Both the position numbers and the translations under genes were made by a program. The notes under the pieces are model-generated. The model did not search any database and was not told the DNA's origin. It was given only the letters and a program-made list of their open reading frames with translations. A DNA stretch of 64,000 nucleotides from an uncultured Lachnospiraceae bacterium (GTDB lineage Bacteria; Bacillota; Clostridia; Lachnospirales; Lachnospiraceae), in NCBI GenBank assembly GCA_947591155.1, contig CANQDA010000012.1, forward strand, positions 21,463-85,462, given 5' to 3'. The number at the start of each line of letters is the position of its first letter. Within the stretch, counting starts at the first letter, position 1. Below, in pieces: positions 51,936-59,743 of this stretch.

Positions 51936-53537
51936 TCACAGCCGCTCCCGATACTCGCTCGGAGTGACGTCTTCCTGCTTCTTGAAGATCCGGCTGAAGT
52001 AGTTCGGATCGCTGTAGCCAGACATCAGGCAGATCTCCTTGATGCTGAGCTCCGGCCGCTTCAGCAGCTCCTTCGCGTGCGCGATCCGCACCCGCGTCAG
52101 GTATTCGATGAAATTCTCGCCGGACTCCTCCTTAAAGAGCTTGCTGAAATAGTACGGACTGATGTTGACGACCCGCGAGACCTCGTCGAGCGAGAGCTCC
52201 TTGGAGAAATTCTCGTCGATGTAAGTCTTGGCGCGCGAGATCACGCTCTCGGACTGCTCCTCCCTGCGCGCGGCGCCCTGCCTGCACACGGCCTCCAGCT
52301 TCTGCAAAAACCACTCGCGCAGCGACGTATAGTCCGGGCAGGCGAGCACCGACGCCAGATAATCCTTCCGGGAGTGAAAATCATATTTCTCGATGTTCCC
52401 GTTCATGAAAGCATCGCGCTCCGCCCAGATCACGAACTCCAGCACCTTCAACTGGATGTCCTCCCTATCGTCATAATAATTGCGGATCATCCAGTCGAAA
52501 AACTGGTTCGCCGTCTGTCTCGCGCCGTCCCAGTCCGCCCGCGCGACCTGCTGGAACAGCCTGCGCTCCGTGTCGCCCGGATAGTCCCCGACATACTCGC
52601 CGCGCACGGCGAGATCGTCCACATGCGCCACGCTGCTCGTGCTCTGTGAAAGAGCCCGGTACGCCTCGCCGTAGGAAAGCTTCAGCTCCTCGATCCGGTA
52701 GGTCTTGCCGATGCCTGCGCGGAACTTCGCCTCGAAGCGTCCTCCCAGCTTCCGGACCATATTCCTGGCCTGTTCGATGATCTGAATGCGCTGCGCGTAC
52801 TCCTGCGTGTTCTCCTCGCAGGGAACCGCCAGCACGACGCGGTTCGTCATGATCGGACCCACGATACAGCGGAAGAATTCCTTGCAGATCGCGCAGAGCT
52901 CTGGGTAAAACGTCTGCGCGCGCACGCTCATGCCGACCGGAGCAGTCAGCAGCCCCTCGCCCTCCTCGTCCGGCTGCCCGAACTGGATCAGCATCACATA
53001 GCCGTACTCCTGTTGGATGTCCAGAAGCGAGCGGTAATACGACAGATCGCCCGAACTTCCCTCCTGCAGGATCATGCTGTTCACGAAGCCGTTCTCGACG
53101 ATCGGGATGACCGTCTCCAGTTTCTCCTGAATCTTCAGGCTGTCGCTGCGCTTCTTGCGCTCCACGTCGATCTCCTTCATCGCGCGCTCGAGCACATCGA
53201 CGATCAGCGCCCGCTTCACCGGCTTCGTCAGGTAATCCAGAACGTTCAGGTTGATCGCTTCCTTCGCGTAGTCGAACTTGTCGTAAGCCGTGATGATGAT
53301 GAACTTCGTCTGACTGCTGAACTTCCTGATCTCCCGGATCGCCTGGATGCCGTTGATGCCCGGCATCTGGATGTCCATGAACACGATATCCGGGCGGAAC
53401 GTCTCCGCCAGCTCCACGACGGCGCGGCCGGTCCTGGCGAACTCCAGCTCACACTCGTTGCCGAAATTGCTCTCTATGATATTTTTCAGGGCGTCCCGCA
53501 TGATGCCCTCGTCGTCCGCGATCAGAACTCTGTACAT
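51936..53537 (-). CDS. AraC-type response regulator (YesN class)
   Basis: 533 residues. Receiver domain (1-125) with acidic pair DD at 8-9, Asp 55 in IVFMDIQMPGINGI and Lys in LDYLTKPVKR. A long middle region of about 280 residues has no clear motif. The C-terminal 100 residues are an AraC/XylS DNA-binding domain (KELSLDEVSRVVNISPYYFS and IKEICLMSGYSDPNYFSRIFK). GGAGG precedes the ATG. It is the cognate regulator of the kinase just upstream and probably controls the nearby sugar genes. Confidence 0.93.
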   Translation of the reverse strand: MYRVLIADDEGIMRDALKNIIESNFGNECELEFARTGRAVVELAETFRPDIVFMDIQMPGINGIQAIREIRKFSSQTKFIIITAYDKFDYAKEAINLNVLDYLTKPVKRALIVDVLERAMKEIDVERKKRSDSLKIQEKLETVIPIVENGFVNSMILQEGSSGDLSYYRSLLDIQQEYGYVMLIQFGQPDEEGEGLLTAPVGMSVRAQTFYPELCAICKEFFRCIVGPIMTNRVVLAVPCEENTQEYAQRIQIIEQARNMVRKLGGRFEAKFRAGIGKTYRIEELKLSYGEAYRALSQSTSSVAHVDDLAVRGEYVGDYPGDTERRLFQQVARADWDGARQTANQFFDWMIRNYYDDREDIQLKVLEFVIWAERDAFMNGNIEKYDFHSRKDYLASVLACPDYTSLREWFLQKLEAVCRQGAARREEQSESVISRAKTYIDENFSKELSLDEVSRVVNISPYYFSKLFKEESGENFIEYLTRVRIAHAKELLKRPELSIKEICLMSGYSDPNYFSRIFKKQEDVTPSEYRERL

Positions 53538-53561
53538 TGCGTTTCCTCCATTTTCATATAC

Positions 53562-53641
53562 GGCGACCGAACGGCGTCACTGGAAAACGTCTCCGGGCAA
53601 ACGCCCTCTGCAAACCTTTATCAACGGGATTTCCGGTCGCC
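53562..53641. other. Hairpin element between kinase and regulator genes
   Basis: GGCGACCG (53562-53569) pairs with CGGTCGCC (53634-53641) around 64 nt that include GGGC-AAAC-GCCC and a GGGATTTCC box next to the right arm. The box resembles the AAATCC half of family A, but there is no GGTACC. It begins right after the kinase stop. Confidence 0.45.
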
Positions 53642-55192
53642 TCAGTCTGATGCATCTTCTAATGAATGCTCCTGCGGCTCTTTCCCGGAAATCCCCTGCC
53701 CCTGCTTTACCGGAAGCCGCATCCGCACCTCCGTGCCCTTGCCCGGTCCGTCGCTGCTGATCTGCAAAAGTCCGCTCTGTCCGAAGAAAAGCTCCAGACG
53801 GTTGATGACGTTGTCCAGACCGATGCCGGTGGAATCTCCCTGTCCGTCCCCCGCCTTCGGACGGCGCTCCAGCACATCTCGGATCTGCTCCTGCGTCATG
53901 CCCTGCCCGTTGTCACGGACGCTCACATTCAGGCAATCCTCGCCGCGCTCCACAGACAGGCGGATATGCCCCTCCCAGTCCACCTCGCGGATGCCGTGGT
54001 TCACCGCGTTCTCGACGACCGGCTGCAGGATCAGGCTTGGGAGCCGCACATCCTCCAGACCCGGCGGCACGTCCTTCTCATAGTGGATCTCCCCCGCGAA
54101 GCGCACATTCAGGATGTAGACGTAGTTGTCCACCGTCTCGAGCTCCTCGGCGAGCGTCGCGCTCTCCTCGCTCTTGCGCACGTTGTAGCGGAAAAAGTCC
54201 GCCATCTTCTCGATAAAAATGCTGGTCTGCTCCGCGTCCTCCATCATCGCGAGCTGCGCACCCGCGTTCAGGGAGTTGAAGAGGAAATGCGGATTGATCT
54301 GCGCCTGCAGATAGCGAAGCTGAGCGTCCTTTAAGTGCGTCTCCATCAACAGCTCCCGCTCCATCATCTTCTGCTCTTTCTCCATGCTCTCTCTGGTGCG
54401 CACGATATACTCCCGGATGCTGCGCACCATCTTGTCGAACGCCTCCGTCACGACGCCCACCTCGTCGCGGCTCGTCGTCTCAGGAAGCTGCACGTCGAAA
54501 TTCCCCTGCGCCACCTGGTTCGCCGAACCCGCCAGCATGCGCAGCGGCTCCGTGATCGTCCGGATCAGCACAAACAGGATCATGATGTTGATGACGCCCA
54601 CCGCCACCATGACGAGCGAGCTGACGATCTCCATATAGCCCAGAGAATCGCGCAGGATCTGGTAGTTGTCCGAATTGTTCCGAAACTGCAGGCTGTTCAG
54701 GCAGTAGATCGCCGTCCGGATGTACTCGTAATTCTGCGACTCCTCCGCAAACGCCGCCTTGTACGCCTCCACGTTGCGCCCGCGCTTCGCCTGTATCGTC
54801 TCCTCTGCGAGGTCCAGATAGGTCTCCGACATATTCCGAATGTTCCGCTCAAGCATCTTCCGCTCGCTGTCCACGATGCTCCCGTTGAGCTGTTCCATCA
54901 TATCCCGGTATGTCTGGACGTTCCGATAATAATCCTCGAGCGAGTCGGAGCTCTTCGTGCTCAAATACTCCTGAACATTCCCGTGAATGTCCTCGAGGCA
55001 CTCCGCCAGCTCGTTCAGGCTGACGTTTGTCGCGTAGACCTCGTCCAGCTTGTTCATGGAACGGTTGATCTCCCCGTACAGCAGAACGTTCATCACGAAC
55101 ATCAACGTCGCCGTCAGGGCAAACGTCATGATCAGCTTGGCACGGATGGAGAGACGCCCCGCAAATCCCACTTTCTTTTGTCCCTTCTCCAT
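53642..55192 (-). CDS. Membrane sensor histidine kinase (YesM/LytS-like His_kinase class)
   Basis: 516 residues. Two helices (about 18-40 and 190-215) border an extracellular helical domain of about 150 residues, followed by HAMP (about 215-265) and the kinase. The phosphorylated His lies in QINPHFLFNSLN near residue 300, typical of this class; the ATP domain has LQPVVENAVNHGI, DNGQGM and STGIGLDNVINRL. It begins 4 bp after the anchored binding-protein gene, so the two are translationally coupled and likely form one sensor complex. Confidence 0.94.
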   Translation of the reverse strand: MEKGQKKVGFAGRLSIRAKLIMTFALTATLMFVMNVLLYGEINRSMNKLDEVYATNVSLNELAECLEDIHGNVQEYLSTKSSDSLEDYYRNVQTYRDMMEQLNGSIVDSERKMLERNIRNMSETYLDLAEETIQAKRGRNVEAYKAAFAEESQNYEYIRTAIYCLNSLQFRNNSDNYQILRDSLGYMEIVSSLVMVAVGVINIMILFVLIRTITEPLRMLAGSANQVAQGNFDVQLPETTSRDEVGVVTEAFDKMVRSIREYIVRTRESMEKEQKMMERELLMETHLKDAQLRYLQAQINPHFLFNSLNAGAQLAMMEDAEQTSIFIEKMADFFRYNVRKSEESATLAEELETVDNYVYILNVRFAGEIHYEKDVPPGLEDVRLPSLILQPVVENAVNHGIREVDWEGHIRLSVERGEDCLNVSVRDNGQGMTQEQIRDVLERRPKAGDGQGDSTGIGLDNVINRLELFFGQSGLLQISSDGPGKGTEVRMRLPVKQGQGISGKEPQEHSLEDASD

Positions 55193-55196
55193 CGCC

Positions 55197-56243
55197 TCAC
55201 CGCCCCTGCCGTGCTTCCGTGTCCCGGTACGCTTCCACGTTCTGCTGCGTGATCACATTGAGATCGACGCTCATATAGTTGCTCGTGTATCCCATCGTGC
55301 GGTATTCCTCCAGAGCCTCGACGCAGTACTGCCCCATCTGCTCCGTGTCCAGCGTAAACGCCATCGGCACGATGCCCTTCTCGATCGCGTCGAGGATCGT
55401 CTCGGACTGATAATAGCCGATGATGTCAATGTCGCCCACCTGGTTGTAGTCTACCATCGCGTTGTATGCGCTCTCACTGTCCGTCTCATTCATGCAGACC
55501 AAAATGTCCGGACGCGTGTCCTCCTCGTGGATCAGGTCCCGGATGACCTCCTCCGCGTCGAACGTGCTCTGCGCGCGGATCGTCAGCGACTGGATCTCCA
55601 CGTTCTTCTTCTGCTCCGCCGAAAGGCCATCCTCGATGACCCCCTTCAGATTCCGGAAGATCAGCTCGTTCCCGCTGTTCCCGCTCTTAAAAAGCACCGT
55701 GATCTTGCGGGTGTCCCCATCCACACAGCCCAAGATCTGCTGACCGTAGGCCGCCCCGAGCTGATAGTTGTTGAACCCGACAAAGCTCTTCCGGCTGCTC
55801 GCCGTGTCGTCGTCGATCACCGTGACGACCGGAATCCCGGCCGCGTCCGCCCGGGCGATCGCGTCCCGCATATTCGCGGTGCCGTCCGGTCGGACGATGA
55901 TCCCGTCCGCCTTCGCAGCGATCGCGATATCCACGTAGGACAGGGGCGTATAGTCCCCGGCCTCCCAGTCGCCCAGCAGCTCCACGTAGGCGTCGGATGC
56001 CTCCGCCGCCGTCTTCGCGCTGCGGTAGATGTCCTGCCACAGCGGAGAGGTATAATCGTCCGGGATGATCACGTAATGGCTCTTGTACTCCCTCTGGATG
56101 CCCAGCTCCTCCCACTCATCCCTCTGGATCGTCCGAATGTAGGCGCGCCAGCCGAGGATCGTCACGAGGACGACAAGCGCCAGTCCCGCAAGCGCCAGAT
56201 AGACTGTGCGCTTCTGCGGATTCTTTTTGTCCTGCTGCTCCAT
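55197..56243 (-). CDS. Membrane-anchored sugar-binding sensor protein (XylFII-like)
   Basis: 348 residues. One uncleaved N-terminal helix (about 13-32, VYLALAGLALVVLVTILGW) followed by an extracellular binding-protein fold: HYVIIPDDYTSPLWQDIYRS, AKADGIIVRPDGTANMRDAI, TVIDDDTASSRKSFVGFNN, and a C-terminal TLDTEQMGQYCVEALEEY. There is no lipobox. Binding proteins of this kind encoded directly before a LytS/YesM-type kinase act as ligand sensors, the best known being XylFII with LytS of Clostridium beijerinckii for xylose. It is the first gene of the sensory operon. The ligand is not determined here. Confidence 0.9.
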   Translation of the reverse strand: MEQQDKKNPQKRTVYLALAGLALVVLVTILGWRAYIRTIQRDEWEELGIQREYKSHYVIIPDDYTSPLWQDIYRSAKTAAEASDAYVELLGDWEAGDYTPLSYVDIAIAAKADGIIVRPDGTANMRDAIARADAAGIPVVTVIDDDTASSRKSFVGFNNYQLGAAYGQQILGCVDGDTRKITVLFKSGNSGNELIFRNLKGVIEDGLSAEQKKNVEIQSLTIRAQSTFDAEEVIRDLIHEEDTRPDILVCMNETDSESAYNAMVDYNQVGDIDIIGYYQSETILDAIEKGIVPMAFTLDTEQMGQYCVEALEEYRTMGYTSNYMSVDLNVITQQNVEAYRDTEARQGR

Positions 56244-56317
56244 GTCGTCCTCCTTTCCGATTCTCCTGAAACTATAGCAAACGTCAAATATATTTTCCGT
56301 TTGCTACAGCCCCTCCG

Positions 56318-56411
56318 GGGGATGCGCACGAATTTGCATCGGAAATATGCTGCTTACGCAGCACAAATTCGGCGCAGAAAACGAGCAAAACGAAAGTCGT
56401 TTTGTCGTTTC
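56318..56411 (+). repeat. Probable family B relative, copy B3
   Basis: Hairpin with arms CGAATTTG and CAAATTCG enclosing TGCTGC-TTAC-GCAGCA, then hairpin CAAAACGA-AAG-TCGTTTTG preceded by GAG. Layout matches copies B1 and B2 (a CTGCTT/GCAG hairpin followed by an A-rich hairpin with 3-nt loop), but ATAGGGCGA and the outer stem are not clear. It lies between the ATPase gene and the anchored binding-protein gene, antisense to both. Confidence 0.4.
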
Positions 56412-56436
56412 CTATAATAATCGCACAGTACAAACA

Positions 56437-57909
56437 CTAAATCAGAACAGGATTGGTATCCTGCGGCATGATCCCCCGCACGATCTCCTCCAGACCGCAG
56501 AGGCGTATTCTTTCGTCCGCCGCCGCAATCTCGCGCAGCTTTTCGTCAAAGCCGGACTCCGAAAACAAAAAATAGCAAAAATCCGTATACTCTTTCTGCG
56601 CGGCAAACTTCGCCGCCGTGTCCAGATAGTCGGAGTAAGTGAACGGCCTGCCCTTGAACTTGCACTCTCCGATCAGATATTGCTTCCCGTCCCGGGAAAC
56701 GGCCAGCAGGTCAACCTCTGTCTCGGCCATGCGGAGCGCGTCGTCCCGCACCGTCGTCTTCCCGAACCAGCGCCCCATTCTCGCATAGCGGAACGGCAGC
56801 GCGTTCGCCTTCTGCAGCTCCTGCACGTACTGCCGGCATACATCCTCGAAGGCGCTCGCCGCATACTCATGGAGTATGGGTTCAATCGCGTACCGATATA
56901 CACCGTCCACATCCCCAGCCTCCAGATCGGAATAATTCGCAAACGCAAACGCATACCAGAAGCGGAAATAATTGTCCGTCAGCCGGTAAATCCCACGGTT
57001 CGCGTTCGCCTGCTCTTTGATTCCGGCGTCCACGGAGAACTCCCGGCGCACGATTCCCAGTTCCACCAGATTTCGCAGATATACGCTGGTCCTGGCTGTA
57101 TCCCCGATGAGCGATTTCTGGCTGATCTCGCTAAGCCGCGTACTCCCGAGCGCGATCGCACCGATCAGCGTATTGTACAGCGCCGTCTCGCGCAGCTCCT
57201 GCCGCAGCAGAAATTCTACCTCGCTGTACAAAACGCAGCCCTTTGTCAGGATGTTCTTTTTGATGTTTTCCGTGAGCGGCAGTTTCGGGTCGAACTGGAG
57301 CAGATAATGCGGAATGCCGCCGAGCACCGCGTATAAGAGCACCTGATCCCGGGCAGAATAATCAGGGAAAAATTTCACGACATCATAAAAACCCATCTCC
57401 GTCATTTTGTAAATACCGGTCGCGCGACCGTATAAGGGATTTTTCTCGGACAGCAGCTCCTTCTCTATGAAGCTCATCGCGCTCCCGCACAGGACGATCA
57501 TCACATTGGAATCCTTCAGGATCTCATCCCACAGATTCTGGAGAACGGACGGAATCGAGGAATTGCCCCTGCACATGTAGGGGAACTCGTCGATCACGAG
57601 CAGACGTTTCCTGTCACCGTACGGCAGCTCCGGCACAGCGCGGAACGCCTTCTCCCAGTCGTCAAAGCGGCTGATATACTGCCCCGCCGGAAGGCCTTCG
57701 CGCAACAGCTTCTCCGAAAAACCTGCAAGCTGTCGTTCGTCCGTACACTCCTGACACGCAAAGAACACATGCGGTTTCCCCTTGCAAAACTGCCGCAGCG
57801 TCTCCGTCTTCCCGACACGCCGTCGTCCATACAGAACGATCAGCTGTCCCTTGTCCGTATGATATTTGTCCTCCAGGAACCGGAGCTCCGCATCTCTCCC
57901 TATAAACAT
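56437..57909 (-). CDS. AAA ATPase with C-terminal nuclease-like domain (archaeal ATPase/DUF234 family)
   Basis: 490 residues. N-terminal ATPase: MFIGRDAELRFLEDKY, Walker A YGRRRVGKTETLRQF near residue 28, Walker B LLVIDEFPYMCRGNSS near 104, and sensor VMIVLCGSAMSFIEKE. A winged helix (about 270-320, LSEISQKSLIGDTARTSVYL) and a C-terminal DUF234 part with restriction-nuclease-like features (EVDLLAVSRDGKQYLIGECK, E-x-D...E-C-K) follow. Such genes are common in Lachnospiraceae and archaea as lone, mobile-looking units with unknown role. The ATG follows GAGGAG. It has its own promoter (57997-58025) and tandem palindromes in the leader. Confidence 0.9.
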   Translation of the reverse strand: MFIGRDAELRFLEDKYHTDKGQLIVLYGRRRVGKTETLRQFCKGKPHVFFACQECTDERQLAGFSEKLLREGLPAGQYISRFDDWEKAFRAVPELPYGDRKRLLVIDEFPYMCRGNSSIPSVLQNLWDEILKDSNVMIVLCGSAMSFIEKELLSEKNPLYGRATGIYKMTEMGFYDVVKFFPDYSARDQVLLYAVLGGIPHYLLQFDPKLPLTENIKKNILTKGCVLYSEVEFLLRQELRETALYNTLIGAIALGSTRLSEISQKSLIGDTARTSVYLRNLVELGIVRREFSVDAGIKEQANANRGIYRLTDNYFRFWYAFAFANYSDLEAGDVDGVYRYAIEPILHEYAASAFEDVCRQYVQELQKANALPFRYARMGRWFGKTTVRDDALRMAETEVDLLAVSRDGKQYLIGECKFKGRPFTYSDYLDTAAKFAAQKEYTDFCYFLFSESGFDEKLREIAAADERIRLCGLEEIVRGIMPQDTNPVLI

Positions 57910-57944
57910 TTCGTCCGTCTCCTCAAATAGAAATCTGTCGGATT

Positions 57945-57979
57945 TACTAAATCATGTTTTAGCAAATCATGTTTTAGTA
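57945..57979 (-). promoter_or_regulatory. Tandem CATG-centred palindromes upstream of the ATPase gene
   Basis: Two copies of AAATCATGTTTTAG (57949-57962 and 57964-57977), period 15, framed by TACTAAA and TTTAGTA. Each unit is nearly palindromic around CATG. They sit about 10 nt downstream of the predicted transcription start, where a bound protein would block transcription. Confidence 0.6.
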
Positions 57980-57996
57980 TATTTCGATTTACCCAA

Positions 57997-58025
57997 AGTA
58001 TACACAGGAAACAGAAAAAAGTCAA
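57997..58025 (-). promoter_or_regulatory. Promoter of the AAA ATPase gene
   Basis: Minus strand TTGACT (58020-58025), 17 bp spacer, TATACT (57997-58002). Confidence 0.68.
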
Positions 58026-58044
58026 TTATTTTATAGAAACCATC

Positions 58045-58956
58045 CTAAAACAAATCATCCGTGAATCTGAGATAAAAATCCCTGACAACCTCATAATCCA
58101 ATCGATCTGAAATTAATTTTGACGTGATATCTGAATAATCCTGCCCATAAAAGTCTTCCTCGCACAATTTATGAATCAACCTCTTCACATCTACATCCGC
58201 CCTCGCCGACGGTGCAAGCGTTTCACTCATCGTTGCTCTGTGCTCGCGCACCTCGCATACCAGTTTTCTGAAGGCATCGTTTTTCTCTGTGTAATTCGCC
58301 AGCTTATATATATCATACAGATGTCTGGAATTTCGTTCCGGCTTCCCTTGAATATAATAATCGCACAGTGCAAATATCTTGTCAATCAAGGTTCGCTCCA
58401 TCGACTGCACACTCATTGGGAACGGCTCAAGTCCATACTGCGCCATCAACTCCGACTCTTCCTCAAAAAGCGCCTGATAAATGTAATTCCCAATCTCCCT
58501 CTTTGCTGTCGGAAATGCATAGGACATCAGAGCCGTCTCAAGCTTCACATACGGCTGTAACCCGCCCTGAGAAAAGTCGGTGATCGGCTCATAATAATAA
58601 TCATAGTGATTGTAGTTTTTATTGCTCTCAATGCTGTCCCAATTTTTTATATCCAGTCCCAGTTCCCGCGCGATTGGCCATAATATTTCATATTTCAACC
58701 GTCTCCTGCGCTTTACGCCCAGATGCTCCGTAAACGTGATATCAATATCTTCAGAAAAGCGGTCTATGATCCCATATGCCTTCGACAACGACGTGCCGCC
58801 CTTAAATACAGCTTTGTATTCCGCTCCAGAAAGAATTTTCAGGATCATCGTCACATAATAATCCTTCTCCACGATATCTGCCGCTACATTCATACGCTCT
58901 GAGGTAAGAAGTACAACATCGCGAAAAAGCTCCCTGTTCTCTTTATGCAAATACAT
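58045..58956 (-). CDS. abiEii: AbiEii-family nucleotidyltransferase toxin
   Basis: 303 residues. The nucleotidyltransferase motif FKGGTSLSKAYGIIDRFSED followed by IDITF (about 50-75) is the AbiEii signature. Family members are toxins of type IV toxin-antitoxin systems and act as NTP transferases that stop growth, some giving phage resistance by abortive infection. The start overlaps the antitoxin gene by 14 nt with TGGAG inside it. The gene is clearly more AT-rich than its neighbours, with codons such as AAA, TAT and AAT, suggesting horizontal gain. Confidence 0.93.
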   Translation of the reverse strand: MYLHKENRELFRDVVLLTSERMNVAADIVEKDYYVTMILKILSGAEYKAVFKGGTSLSKAYGIIDRFSEDIDITFTEHLGVKRRRRLKYEILWPIARELGLDIKNWDSIESNKNYNHYDYYYEPITDFSQGGLQPYVKLETALMSYAFPTAKREIGNYIYQALFEEESELMAQYGLEPFPMSVQSMERTLIDKIFALCDYYIQGKPERNSRHLYDIYKLANYTEKNDAFRKLVCEVREHRATMSETLAPSARADVDVKRLIHKLCEEDFYGQDYSDITSKLISDRLDYEVVRDFYLRFTDDLF

Positions 58957-59566
58957 GGTCTAACTCCAGTTCATAGTAATTTTTGAAAATCATCGTGGGA
59001 AATTTGCGAATGTACTTGTCTACATCCAGACGCTTAATCTCATGCAGATGAATATATTCCGTAAATTTCTCCTTCGCAATCTCATAGGAATAATCCAGAT
59101 ATGCGTCCAGGTTTTTCAAAAGATCCAGCATCTGAAGTACATATACGTTCTCGGCAGTGACCTTCTCAACCGGCTTCTTTACATAAAACTTTCTTTTGCC
59201 AATCTCTATCTCACGGGGAGCAGAGTTTGTATTATTGCTTACAATCTCAATGACTCGCGGCACCTGCGTGGATATTCCCAACTGATTGGCAAATGTATTC
59301 CCCGCATAGAAACCATCTACGCGGCCATTTCTGGAAATAAAGCGATACTTCGCTACGATATCCGCATTCAGGCCAACCGGCACGTTGAGCAACGACTCCT
59401 TCGGAATATAGTAGACGCCTGTCTCATATTTCATAAGTCTTCCGTTTTTACATAATGTTTTCAACTGCTGATTGACTGCAGACTTGGAAATTCCCTCTAT
59501 CAAAAGATCCGAAAAAAATATCGGCTCCCCTTCTTTGTAATTGTGAACAATGTAGTCATAGACCAT
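58943..59566 (-). CDS. abiEi: AbiEi-type antitoxin (DUF6088-like winged-helix protein)
   Basis: 207 residues. An N-terminal winged helix (about 15-55, FFSDLLIEGISKSAVNQQLK, and GRLMKYETGVYYIP) should bind the operator; the rest (ADIVAKYRFISRNGRVDGFYAG, KPVEKVTAENVYVLQMLDLL) is the antitoxin part typical of the family. The antitoxin comes first and overlaps the toxin, as expected for type IV systems with autoregulation. An inverted repeat at 59578-59614 lies between the promoter and the start. Confidence 0.88.
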   Translation of the reverse strand: MVYDYIVHNYKEGEPIFFSDLLIEGISKSAVNQQLKTLCKNGRLMKYETGVYYIPKESLLNVPVGLNADIVAKYRFISRNGRVDGFYAGNTFANQLGISTQVPRVIEIVSNNTNSAPREIEIGKRKFYVKKPVEKVTAENVYVLQMLDLLKNLDAYLDYSYEIAKEKFTEYIHLHEIKRLDVDKYIRKFPTMIFKNYYELELDHVFA

Positions 59567-59577
59567 AGTATCATATC

Positions 59578-59614
59578 CTTAACATTTTATATTTTATTAT
59601 TATATCTTGTTAAG
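59578..59614 (-). promoter_or_regulatory. Probable AbiEi operator
   Basis: Inverted repeat CTTAACA (59578-59584) and TGTTAAG (59608-59614), 7-bp arms 23 nt apart in AT-rich DNA. The proximal arm overlaps the ribosome site AAGG of abiEi. AbiEi proteins of related systems repress their promoter by binding inverted repeats. Confidence 0.55.
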
Positions 59615-59617
59615 TCC

Positions 59618-59645
59618 ATTATATCCCCTTTTTCAAAAAAATCAA
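59618..59645 (-). promoter_or_regulatory. Promoter of abiEi-abiEii
   Basis: Minus strand TTGATT (59640-59645), 16 bp spacer, TATAAT (59618-59623). Confidence 0.65.
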
Positions 59646-59661
59646 CTGTTTTTTATGAAAC

Positions 59662-59687
59662 AGGCGGCGCACTGTCCGGCGCCGCCT
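59662..59687 (-). terminator. Terminator hairpin after galM
   Basis: AGGCGGCGC-8 nt-GCGCCGCCT followed on the minus strand by GTTTCAT. Strong 9-bp GC stem, short T-run. Confidence 0.65.
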
Positions 59688-59743
59688 CCCTCGCTCAGGG
59701 CAAAACCCTGGCATATTGTTTTATAATCTGCTCTTTCCCTGTT

